Of a stretch of 64,000 nucleotides of DNA, positions 26,785-34,756 are shown piece after piece. The position numbers and the translations under genes were made by a program. The notes under the pieces were generated by a model that was not told where the DNA came from, searched no databases, and saw nothing but the letters and a program-made list of their open reading frames with translations. Within the stretch, counting starts at the first letter, position 1. Every line of letters begins with the position of its first letter. This DNA comes from Acidobacteriota bacterium (GTDB lineage: Bacteria; Acidobacteriota; Terriglobia; Acidiferrales; UBA7541): the NCBI GenBank assembly GCA_003165465.1, contig PLUM01000111.1, positions 1 to 64,000 on the forward strand, given 5' to 3'.

Positions 26785-27336
26785 GCAGCACTTTCTTCCG
26801 CAACACAGGTTTTAGTAGCACAGGCTTCAGCCTGTGTTCTTTTGCCTTTGACTTTACTTCTGCGCGGCGCAACCGAGACCCACACAGGCTGTGCCACCGA
26901 AAACCAAATCGCCGCCCACCACGTAAATCAACCAGCCGCATTTTGTAGCGCCGGCGTCTCGCCGGCTCTTTTTCCGTAGCCGCACATCGCAAACCTGCCG
27001 GCGAGACGCCGGCGTTACAAAAACCGCTGGGTGCCCCATCCTTCGCCGTTTTTGCGAAGGGTGGGTCCGTCGCGCCCGCACAAAATTCAAACCCACACAG
27101 GCTGAAGTCCGCGCCACCAAAACCGCGCGCCCATTTGCAATCGCGACACTTCCGCGCACGCCGCGCACCGGCGCGCCCCATTTCGGTGTATATCTACTAT
27201 CGGGTATTGTTTCTGGTAGCACAGGCTTCAGCCTGTGTTCTTTTGACTTTGATTTTGACTTTAACTTTACTTTTGCGCGGAGCAAAAGCAAAAACACACA
27301 GGCTGAAGCCTGTGCCACTAAAAAAACAGGAGCCGC
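26785..27336. repeat. Intergenic repeat block (families A, C, D)
   Basis: No gene is seen. The block holds a CACAGGCTTCAGCCTGTG element (about 26816-26900), a GTAG-footed CGCCGGCGTCTCGCCGGC two-hairpin element (about 26945-27016), a CCCCATCCTTCGCC hairpin (about 27030-27070) and a full CACAGGCT element at 27216-27318. The last ends just before the ribosome-binding site of the BT1-type transporter. Confidence 0.85.
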
Positions 27337-28659
27337 ATGAGCCCGGAAACCTCCGACCCGTTCCTGGACGCCGAAGCCGCCGCAGCCACCGAAGAGGCCG
27401 TGCACGACCGCGACCAGGCCGCGCACGCCGCCGCCCGCGAAGTCCACGACTCCCAAACCAGCCTGGCCCGATGGGCCACGCTCATCGGCGCCGGCGTCTT
27501 CGCCACCACCATGACGCAGCCCGTCGTCCTGCGCCTGCCCTTTCAACATCTGCTGAAGACCGACCTGCACGCCTCGCGCGAAATGACCGCATCGTTCTTC
27601 TTCCTCAGCATGCTCGCCTGGTACTTCAAGCCCTTCGTCGGCCTTCTCACCGACAGCTTTCCGTTGTTCGGCACGCGCCGCAAATACTATATCGTCTTCA
27701 GCGCCGTCATCGCCTCGGCCCTGTACTTCGCCGTCGGCGTCGTCCCGCGCACCTACCTCGCCGTCCTCGTCGCCATGATCGCCGTCAGCTGCATGATGGT
27801 CGTTGGCAGCACGGTCGTCGGCGGACTTTCGGTCGAGGTCGGCCAGCGCATCCGCGCGACCGGACGCATCAACTCCGCCCGCTATTTCGTCATGAACGCC
27901 TGCACGCTCATCGGCGGCCCGCTCGGCGGATTCCTCGCCGTCCGCGCCTTCGGCTATACGACGATCACCGCCGCGCTCATCGCGCTCTCCGTCGTGCCCT
28001 TCGCCCTCTGGCTCGTGAAAGAGCCGGCCGCCGAGCCCGCCAACACCCGCGCGTGGCAGACGATGAAAATCCAGCTCGGCACCCTGGTGCGTTCCAAAAC
28101 GCTCCTGGCCGCCTCTGGCCTGCTCTTCCTGCTCTACATCGCGCCCGGCTTCGTCACGCCGCTCTACTATTTCCAGGTCGATACCCTGAAATTTTCGCAG
28201 CCCTTCATCGGCAGGCTCACGTTCCTCAGCGGCAGCTTCGGCATCCTCGGCGCATTCCTCTACGGCTTCGTCTGCCGCCGCATGAACCTCCGTAAAATTT
28301 TCTACCTGGCCGTTACCCTCGCCGTCGTCGGCACACTCTGCTACCACTTCTACCACTCGGCCCGCGCCGCCATGATCATCGACGCCGAATACGGAATGGT
28401 CTACACCTTCATCGAAGTCGCCATCCTAGATCTCTCCGCCCGCGCCACGCCCCGGGGCATCGAAGGCCTGGGCTTCGCCCTAATGATGAGCGTCCGCAAC
28501 CTAACCATGATGGGCGCCGACGTCATCGGCTCCTCGCTCATGGACCGGCACCACGTCAGCTTCTTCCACCTAGTCTGGCTAAACGCCGGCACGACCGCCC
28601 TCGTCCTCGTCGTAATCCCGTTCCTCCCCAAAATTCTCCTGGAATCCCGCGACGCGTAG
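27337..28659 (+). CDS. BT1-type major facilitator transporter
   Basis: This 440-residue membrane protein has about 12 membrane segments and an acidic, Ala/Glu/His-rich cytoplasmic N-terminus (residues 1-45). The segment YFKPFVGLLTDSFPLFGTRRKYYIV is diagnostic of the BT1/folate-biopterin transporter branch of the MFS. The substrate is probably a pterin, folate or related compound, but that is inferred from the family. AGGAG lies six bases before the ATG. A long antisense frame overlaps it but is a shadow. It is plus-stranded between phage genes, hence cargo. Confidence 0.85.
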   Translation: MSPETSDPFLDAEAAAATEEAVHDRDQAAHAAAREVHDSQTSLARWATLIGAGVFATTMTQPVVLRLPFQHLLKTDLHASREMTASFFFLSMLAWYFKPFVGLLTDSFPLFGTRRKYYIVFSAVIASALYFAVGVVPRTYLAVLVAMIAVSCMMVVGSTVVGGLSVEVGQRIRATGRINSARYFVMNACTLIGGPLGGFLAVRAFGYTTITAALIALSVVPFALWLVKEPAAEPANTRAWQTMKIQLGTLVRSKTLLAASGLLFLLYIAPGFVTPLYYFQVDTLKFSQPFIGRLTFLSGSFGILGAFLYGFVCRRMNLRKIFYLAVTLAVVGTLCYHFYHSARAAMIIDAEYGMVYTFIEVAILDLSARATPRGIEGLGFALMMSVRNLTMMGADVIGSSLMDRHHVSFFHLVWLNAGTTALVLVVIPFLPKILLESRDA

Positions 28660-28668
28660 CCGAGAAAA

Positions 28669-28697
28669 TTCAACATTATTTCAGACAAGGCTATGCT
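28669..28697 (+). promoter_or_regulatory. Putative promoter upstream of unknown gene
   Basis: TTCAAC (28669-28674) and TATGCT (28692-28697) are separated by 17 bases in an AT-rich gap after the transporter. It would serve the gene at 28772. Confidence 0.4.
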
Positions 28698-28771
28698 ATC
28701 GTGTCACGAATGATGCATGCAGCCCTTCTGTATTGGAAGCTGCTACATCAAAATGAAGATTCAAATCAATA

Positions 28772-29206
28772 ATGCCCCTTCACCCTGACGCTTATCGCTT
28801 GCTGCGAACCAACCTGGAAGGAATCGGAGAGGGGCAAAAAGTCCACGCCGTTCACGTTGGAGTTCTAACCGTCGCACAGGTGGACGCAATCAATGCTGCA
28901 CGCCTGCGGCAAGGCCTGAATCCGATCATTTCAGAAGTCCTTTTTGTCGGTGGCCATATTTACAGAAGCCGGATACTCCGTGATAGGTACACAATCGAGG
29001 ATGTAATTGAGCAAATGTTTAACGCCATGGAGGCTGCGGCAATCGTCCTCGATGCGACACACATGACCGCGATGGAAAATCCAAATCCCAGGGCCGATCG
29101 TTATGGGAATTTCGTCCTGGATCGAGTGGTATTTGAATGTTCCACGCGCCATCCCCGCCCCGAACTTTTTTCCATTATTCCCAGGGGTGACAAAATCAAG
29201 CCCTAA
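28772..29206 (+). CDS. Unknown 144-residue protein
   Basis: A 144-residue protein of normal composition with no membrane segment. Conserved-looking features are the N-terminal VHAVHVGVLTVAQVDAINAA, RSRILRDRYTIEDVIEQMFNAM and the C-terminal RYGNFVLDRVVFECSTRHPRP. I do not recognise a family. It is followed directly by a hairpin terminator shared with the convergent DUF4145 gene. GC is lower than in the phage genes, so it is likely acquired. Confidence 0.65.
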   Translation: MPLHPDAYRLLRTNLEGIGEGQKVHAVHVGVLTVAQVDAINAARLRQGLNPIISEVLFVGGHIYRSRILRDRYTIEDVIEQMFNAMEAAAIVLDATHMTAMENPNPRADRYGNFVLDRVVFECSTRHPRPELFSIIPRGDKIKP

Positions 29207-29212
29207 AATGAA

Positions 29213-29240
29213 AAAGGCCACCCCGTTAGAGATGGCCTTT
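29213..29240. terminator. Bidirectional hairpin terminator
   Basis: AAAGGCCA (29213-29220) pairs with TGGCCTTT (29233-29240) across a 12-base loop. T-rich tails follow on both sides, longest on the minus strand. It lies between the convergent genes 28772-29206 and 29418-30173. Confidence 0.6.
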
Positions 29241-29320
29241 CCCTCAATGTCGAGCGACAAGCCCGGGTAACAAAATCGTCCGGCAGCTCAAGTCGCCCTA
29301 AAACAAGTATCCTGGATTTC

Positions 29321-29360
29321 CCAAGTGATGTCAAGTGATAATAAGTGGTGATAAGTGACG
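29321..29360. repeat. Four-copy AAGTGAT direct repeat
   Basis: Four copies of AAGTGAT or a close variant occur with a 9-10-base period (about 29323, 29333, 29343, 29352). This may be a protein-binding iteron or a fragment of a simple repeat family. Confidence 0.5.
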
Positions 29361-29417
29361 ACAAACAACAAATCGCTTGGCGGGTGAACGTCACTACACC
29401 TGCGATGGGTGACGATT

Positions 29418-30173
29418 TTAAGCGGTCTTCGGCTTTGGCGCCGCGCGAGAAGCCTGCCGCGCAGCAAGTGCGGCGGGCATTACGTAAATATGATGAAGAA
29501 ATTCCCCGGTAAATTGAATAATTTCGTCCGCATCCTGTTCGATTACGTCCTTCAGTCCATCCTTGTACGGATGCGCACCGTCGTTGCCGCCCAATCGAAC
29601 CTCGTGGGCCCATTGTTTTAGGGGTTCCGTTATAAGCCCCTTGGTTGCCATCTCGTCGATCTGGTTCTGCAATTTAGCATCGGCCATTTCCTTATCAACG
29701 CATGCAGACTGTATTGCTCGACGACACATCACGACCGCAGCCCTATAAGCCTTTACCCACCTGCACCGCAGTGCTTCTCGAAGGTCCTCGGCAATACCAG
29801 AGGGAACATTTGAATCCACTGCATCGTTAGGGCTTCCGGCCGGATAAAAGTCCACCAATCCATAGTTGTGGTCTCCAGAAGTTGACATCCGCCGACCAAC
29901 GACAAGAGCGAATTTCTTACATGCCTGGCACTGGACCGCGTTACAAATATCATGGGTGGTCCCCATGGCAATGCTGCATGCGCCGCCAACCGGCACAAAC
30001 AGAGAAACAGCCTTGCAATGAGGACATGTACCGCTTGCGCCAATTTGCTGAAATTGGGGCGGAAAATTAACAATATTCACATCTGAAGTATAACATGGCC
30101 ACAATTCCGAGACAGCCTGTCTGACGATTTCAATGAAGGTAATCATATGCAAGGGAGAACTCATCGAAAGCAT
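29418..30173 (-). CDS. DUF4145-domain protein
   Basis: About 251 residues. A zinc-binding N-terminus (TCPHCKAVSLFVP and QCQACKKFALVV) leads to the DUF4145 helical core: AYRAAVVMCRRAIQSACVD, then LQNQIDEMATKGLITEPLKQW and EVRLGGNDGAHPYK. The family occurs in nuclease and restriction-associated proteins as a nucleic-acid or partner-binding domain. The start shares a base with the terminase stop (TGATG), so it may be translationally coupled; other ATGs lie a few codons in. It may be anti-host or defence-type cargo of the phage. Confident on the domain, not on the role. Confidence 0.75.
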   Translation of the reverse strand: MLSMSSPLHMITFIEIVRQAVSELWPCYTSDVNIVNFPPQFQQIGASGTCPHCKAVSLFVPVGGACSIAMGTTHDICNAVQCQACKKFALVVGRRMSTSGDHNYGLVDFYPAGSPNDAVDSNVPSGIAEDLREALRCRWVKAYRAAVVMCRRAIQSACVDKEMADAKLQNQIDEMATKGLITEPLKQWAHEVRLGGNDGAHPYKDGLKDVIEQDADEIIQFTGEFLHHIYVMPAALAARQASRAAPKPKTA

Positions 30174-31654
30174 CACCACCCGCGCGGTCGCCACCTGCGC
30201 GGCACCACCGGCGCGACGCGCCGCTCCTCTTCCCCCGCGAATTTCCGCATCCAGATCGCGCGCGACGTCGGATCGACGGCCGTCACGCGCCCTGCCGCCA
30301 CCACTTCGGCCGGCGCGCGCCCCGGATCCGGCGCCGACTTCAGCCCGTAGCGCGCCGCGTCCGCCGGATCGTCTCCGTCACACTTCAGCGCGTCCTCGAC
30401 ATTCGCCGGATCGCGCACGAGCGTCGGCAAATTCTCAATGAGTCGCACACAATGATCCGCGATCAGCCAGTGATCCGCCTCCAGCGCCTGGTACATCAGC
30501 ATCCACCCGCCCACGCGATCGTTGTCCGCCGGCGTCGCGCGCGGCAAGCCCGCCGCGGCCAGCCCATCTCCGAGCTGCTCGGCGATCGACGCATCCGCCG
30601 TGCGCTGCGCGAACGCGTCCGGCGAAAGAAATACGTCGCGTATGCGCTCCGTGCGCCCCAGACGATCCACGCTGCGCTCGGCAATCGCCGCCGCGAGCAT
30701 CCTCGGCGACAAACGGTTCTGCACAAATTCGCGGTACGTCACCACCACGCCGTCCGCGCGCGTCGCGTGCCAGTACACCGCGCTGGGATGCTCGAATCCC
30801 CAGTCAATCGAAATCCACCGCGGCGTCCACGGATCCAGCTGCACCTGCTCGGCCCGCACCGTGTGCCGCGACGGCGCGAAAATATCGAAGTACTGCCCCG
30901 CGTACACGTCCCACTCGCCATCCAAAAACGCGCGCCGCAGCGCCTCGGGCAATTGCCCCAGCGTTTTCTTGTACGCGTCGTCGTCCTTGAACAGCGGATT
31001 GTCGCGGATCGTTGCGTGAATAAATTCGTAATCGTCCGCGTCGTACTGGTCGGGACGATCCATCCCCGGCGCCGGCGCGCGATCCACCCACAGCGCCTTC
31101 ACCCACGCGTGCCCTATGTTCCCAGGATTCGTCGCCCCGGCCATGCACGGCTTTGAACCCTTGATGCGGCAGCGATTCCGGCTGGTCAAAAATTGCCACT
31201 GCTTCAACGTGAAATGCGTCAGCTCATCGACGCCAATGAAAAGATATTCCGAGCCTTGATACCGGTACACGTCGCTCTCCGAATCGCAATACGCAAATCG
31301 CGTCGTCGATCCGTTCAGCCACGTCACTACATGCTTCGTCTCGTTATACTTCTCGTAAAATTCGCGCGGCACGTCTCTACGAAAATACGTGATCAGCGAA
31401 GCTTCCAGCTCCGGAAACGTTCGCCGCATCAGCAGCGTATCGACTCCCGGATGCAAATGCGCCTGGTAAATCGCCTCGTACAGCAGCGCCTTCGTCTTCC
31501 CCGGCCCGGCCGCCCCACCAAACAAACGGTACTTCGCGCGCGAGTCGTGAAACTCCCTCTGCCGCGCAAACGGCGCATACCCCACGCGCTTCGCGAACTC
31601 GGTAAACGTCCACGCACGCTTCTTAGTCGCGCTCTTGTCCACTTTGCGAGCCAT
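30173..31654 (-). CDS. Phage terminase large subunit
   Basis: This 493-residue packaging motor has an ATPase Walker A GGAAGPGKT (about 46-54), Walker B LFIGVDE (138-144) and the TLTSRNRCRI-type coupling region, followed by the RNase-H-like nuclease with ISIDWGFEHPSAVYW (catalytic Asp near 284). It loads DNA through the portal. The start at MARKVDKSATKK is chosen because the extra upstream residues translate a dispersed ATCCGTGGTTTC repeat; no ribosome-binding site is visible, probably because of that repeat. The stop overlaps the DUF4145 start. Confidence 0.92.
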   Translation of the reverse strand: MARKVDKSATKKRAWTFTEFAKRVGYAPFARQREFHDSRAKYRLFGGAAGPGKTKALLYEAIYQAHLHPGVDTLLMRRTFPELEASLITYFRRDVPREFYEKYNETKHVVTWLNGSTTRFAYCDSESDVYRYQGSEYLFIGVDELTHFTLKQWQFLTSRNRCRIKGSKPCMAGATNPGNIGHAWVKALWVDRAPAPGMDRPDQYDADDYEFIHATIRDNPLFKDDDAYKKTLGQLPEALRRAFLDGEWDVYAGQYFDIFAPSRHTVRAEQVQLDPWTPRWISIDWGFEHPSAVYWHATRADGVVVTYREFVQNRLSPRMLAAAIAERSVDRLGRTERIRDVFLSPDAFAQRTADASIAEQLGDGLAAAGLPRATPADNDRVGGWMLMYQALEADHWLIADHCVRLIENLPTLVRDPANVEDALKCDGDDPADAARYGLKSAPDPGRAPAEVVAAGRVTAVDPTSRAIWMRKFAGEEERRVAPVVPRRWRPRGW

Positions 31655-32045
31655 ACAAAATTGAAACCACGGATGCACTCGGATTCACACGGATAAAAAC
31701 CATAAAGCCGGCGCCAATCGCTGGTACCGCGTCCGTGTAGGGGCACGGCATGCCGTGCCCCTACACGGACGCAGCGCCCACGCCCAACCGCAAATCCCCA
31801 GGCCCCAATCCCCAGATCAAATTGCTGTAGCCCGCCTCTTCAGAGGCGGGGCCTTCCGCCGCTCCATCGCAAAATTAGCCGGCCATCGAAAAATCCCCGG
31901 GTCTGAAGACCCGGGCTACAACAAAGAAAACGCCATTCCGCCAACTTCCTCAACCCATTCCTGTGTTCTTACTCCGATTCGCTCTTACATTCCGAATCGC
32001 TTTTATCCGTGTAAATCCGCGTGCATCCGTGGTTCCCGAACCTCC
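31655..32045. repeat. Intergenic repeat block (families L, B, E)
   Basis: No gene is seen. It has an ATCCGTGTGAATCC-type element on both sides, a palindrome with GGGGCACGGCATGCCGTG (31737-31764) and a two-hairpin element at 31827-31919 (CCCGCCTCTTCAGAGGCGGG and CCCGGGTCTGAAGACCCGGG) in the opposite order to the copies at 8851 and 36380. Confidence 0.8.
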
Positions 32046-32201
32046 CTAAACCCCGCGCATCTTCTTGCCCGCAAAATACGCCGCGGCCCCCGCCACAAAA
32101 CAAATCCCAATCGCGTAATGATGCAAGCTCAGAATCGCTCCCACCACAAACGCCCCCGCCCCGCCAATCTGCACATAAATCCCAATCCCCTTCATCCCCA
32201 T
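32046..32201 (-). CDS. Small phage membrane protein (51 residues)
   Basis: This 51-residue protein starts at MGMKGIGIYVQIG with GAGGAGG seven bases upstream. It is almost entirely hydrophobic, with two short membrane segments (about 7-24 and 28-42) and a basic end (GKKMRGV). It lies just upstream of the terminase in transcription order. Possible roles are a holin, antiholin or membrane anchor; no family is recognised. Confidence 0.7.
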   Translation of the reverse strand: MGMKGIGIYVQIGGAGAFVVGAILSLHHYAIGICFVAGAAAYFAGKKMRGV

Positions 32202-32481
32202 AAAATTCCTCCTCTAAAGAAAATAATCACCAAATCTCGAAACGAATCACTGTAGCCCGCCTCTTCAGAGGCGGGGCCTTTCCGCCGCACATCGCAAAAT
32301 CAGCGCCGCCTGGGAACGCCAATCTGGAGATTGGCGTTCCCAGGGGAAAAAATCGATTCCCGCAGTGGGTGCCCCATCCTTCGCGCATTTTGCGAAGGGT
32401 GGGTCCGGGAACGAAGAGGTAACAAGTCGCAGGTTGTCAGGAAACCCTTACCCCCAACTCCCTACCACCTACCCCCTGCCC
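32202..32481. repeat. Intergenic repeat block (families E, H, D, I)
   Basis: No gene is seen. It contains one CCCGCCTCTTCAGAGGCGGG hairpin with GTAG foot (about 32253-32290), a CTGGGAACGCCAATCTGG-type element (about 32309-32342), a CCCCATCCTTCGC element (about 32367-32407) and CCCTACCACCTACCCCC-type repeats. Confidence 0.8.
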
Positions 32482-34698
32482 TTAATCGCAGCACCCGCGC
32501 AACAGCCGCGTCCCGCCGCCCGACTGATACACCACCGCGCCAATCTCCCAGCCGCTTCCCGCCAAATTTTGATTTACGAGCGCCACGCCGCCCGGCCAAG
32601 CATCTCCCGCCGCGAGGCCCATCTGATACGCGCTGCCCAGATTCGCGCCCGCGTCAATCGCCGGCGAAACGGCCAGCAGCGCATAATTCCCGCCCGCGCT
32701 CAGCGCCGCCGCGCTCGACAGCGCGGGATCGGCGTTCAGCGAATGCGCGTCCTGCGCGCTCGCCGTCTGCCACCCGGAAAACGTGTACGCCGTGCCGCCC
32801 CAGCTGAACGGTGTCCCTGACGCCGAAAAATAATCGTTGTAGTCGTACGCCGTGCCCGTCTCGGAAGTCGCGTCCACGGAAGCGTACGCCCCCGTATAAA
32901 AAATATTGTTCTTCACGAGAGTGCCAGTGGACGACCCAGCCTGGCTGATCGCCGCATTCGTGTTCCCCGGCTCATAAACCGTGTTGCCGTACACCATGCT
33001 CCCGGCGCTCCCCGTCAGCAGGATCCCCACATTCGACGCCGCCGAAATGTCCACCAGGTTGTCCCACAGCGCGATGGACGCGCCCGTGCCCAGCCCGTCG
33101 CCGCCGCCCGAGCCCACATTCACGCCATACGCAAACGTCCCGTAAATTAAATTGTGTGACGCCGTCACCGTCGTCCCCGAATCGCCCACTAAAATTCCAT
33201 AGCCCGCCGCGCTCGCCGCCGTGCTCTCGATCACGCAACTGTCAATCGTGTTCCCCGTCGATCCGCCATGCGCCACGACCACGGCCCACACCGCGTTCCC
33301 CGTGTAGGCCGACGCGAGCGAAGTATCGTTATAAAACGTGGAGTTTTTCACCACGTTGCCGGTCGTCCCCGGCCCGTAAATCGCCAGCGGAGACGTCCCG
33401 TACGAGTGGTAGGCCGTCACGTTCGTCACCGTGTTGTTCGCCGCGCCAATGTAGATCGTCAGCGGATGGCGATACATATCGTGAGCCGATAGATTCCGCA
33501 CGATGCTGTTTCCGCCCGTAAGGTACAACCCGCCCAGCGTCGTGGTCGAAGTGTTGTAGGTCTCCGCCTGGTCCAGCGAATCGAAGATCAGCCACGATTT
33601 TCCGTTGTCCCACGCCGTATACGACGGGCTGGCGGCCGTCACGTACGTGTACGTTTTCCCGTTGGCCGCCACGTTCGACCCGTCCGAGGCGTGCAAATAT
33701 AAATACGTCCCGTCCCACCACCACGATCCCGCCACCGACTCGACCGCGCTCTGCGAACTCTTGCTCCGCAGCAGCGCCCCGTTCTCCCACACCGCCACCG
33801 GCGCCGTTCCGAGCGCTCCGCGATACGTGTACGCCGTCTGAATCGTCCCGCTGATCGACCCGACCACGCTGTTCCCGCCCGTCGCGAATCCGTCGCCCGT
33901 CACGTTCGACGCCTGCGACTCGTCGGTCGCCGTCGAGTTCGACCACAGCGTGGTGTTGTTGGTCAGAAAATATTCGACGTTTCGCGCCGTCGTGTAAATC
34001 GACACGATCTGATCGACGCTGTTGTTCAAGCTGTAGGTAATCGTGTCGGACGTCGCGCTCGTCCCGGCCGCCACGGTCGTCCCATTATTTCCGCCGCCCC
34101 AGGTGATCCGCGTCATCGCGCTGGTGTTCGGCGCGGTCGCCACCGGGCCAATCGCCGCGCCCGTAATGTTCAATGCCGCCGTCGCCGAAGCCTTCACGGT
34201 CACGGCCACGGAAATCACGCTGTTCGCGATCTGCACATGCCCGATCTGCAACCGCCAGTTTCGCGTCCCGCTGTCCGTCGCCGAAGTCCCCGAATCCGTG
34301 AGCGAAAAAATCGTGGCCGTCAAATTCGGCGCCAGCGCAAATCCGCCAGTCGCCTCCACCAGCGAACCCTTGAGGATCGGATTCGCCCCGCTCCCATAAG
34401 CACCAAACGTGATCGGCGCCCCGCTCGATCCGCCAGACGGCGCCACCAGCGCCGTCCCATACCACGCATCCCCGCGATTAAACAGCACCGAGTCGCCAGC
34501 AGAAAACGTAGCCCCATTGACTTTCGCCACGCTCTGCCACGCCGTGCCGCTAGAAGTCCCGGCATTCGAGTCACTCCCCGCAGCTGCCACATAATACGTA
34601 GTAGCCGAAACAGGCAAAGCCACCAGCAGCGCCGCCACCGCCGCCGCCGCAAACCGTAGGGGCACGGCATGCCGTGTCCCTACCATCGCGCCCCGCAT
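32482..34698 (-). CDS. Beta-helix tail spike with signal peptide
   Basis: This 738-residue protein starts at MRGAMVGTRHAVPL; GGAG is three bases upstream. A hydrophobic signal-like segment (AAAAVAALLVALPVSATTYYV) follows directly on a repeat-encoded stretch, VGTRHAVPL (about residues 6-15), from a GGGGCACGGCATGCCGTG element at 34656-34683. The rest is a right-handed parallel beta-helix (DSLDQAETYNTSTTTLGG, GNSIVRNLSAHDMYRHPLTI, NNTVTNVTAYHSYGTSPLAIYG) typical of polysaccharide-binding or -degrading spikes. It could be a host surface lyase captured by the phage. Confidence 0.75.
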   Translation of the reverse strand: MRGAMVGTRHAVPLRFAAAAVAALLVALPVSATTYYVAAAGSDSNAGTSSGTAWQSVAKVNGATFSAGDSVLFNRGDAWYGTALVAPSGGSSGAPITFGAYGSGANPILKGSLVEATGGFALAPNLTATIFSLTDSGTSATDSGTRNWRLQIGHVQIANSVISVAVTVKASATAALNITGAAIGPVATAPNTSAMTRITWGGGNNGTTVAAGTSATSDTITYSLNNSVDQIVSIYTTARNVEYFLTNNTTLWSNSTATDESQASNVTGDGFATGGNSVVGSISGTIQTAYTYRGALGTAPVAVWENGALLRSKSSQSAVESVAGSWWWDGTYLYLHASDGSNVAANGKTYTYVTAASPSYTAWDNGKSWLIFDSLDQAETYNTSTTTLGGLYLTGGNSIVRNLSAHDMYRHPLTIYIGAANNTVTNVTAYHSYGTSPLAIYGPGTTGNVVKNSTFYNDTSLASAYTGNAVWAVVVAHGGSTGNTIDSCVIESTAASAAGYGILVGDSGTTVTASHNLIYGTFAYGVNVGSGGGDGLGTGASIALWDNLVDISAASNVGILLTGSAGSMVYGNTVYEPGNTNAAISQAGSSTGTLVKNNIFYTGAYASVDATSETGTAYDYNDYFSASGTPFSWGGTAYTFSGWQTASAQDAHSLNADPALSSAAALSAGGNYALLAVSPAIDAGANLGSAYQMGLAAGDAWPGGVALVNQNLAGSGWEIGAVVYQSGGGTRLLRGCCD
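34656..34683. repeat. Family B palindrome inside spike signal peptide
   Basis: A GTAG/CTAC palindrome with GGGGCACGGCATGCCGTG and one mismatch lies within the first 16 codons of the spike gene and is translated in frame as VGTRHAVPL. Confidence 0.85.
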
Positions 34699-34756
34699 AA
34701 ACTCCAAAATCCCGCGCCCAACCCTACCACCTACCCCCTGCCACCTACTCCCTTCC

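Noticed and set aside
26854-28356. 500-residue antisense frame, Glu/Asp-rich
   Set aside because: Shadow of the BT1-type transporter on the plus strand; no family motif and repeat sequence at its end.
29241-29330. Possible tRNA or other stable RNA near the terminator
   Set aside because: No cloverleaf could be folded and no CCA end is present.
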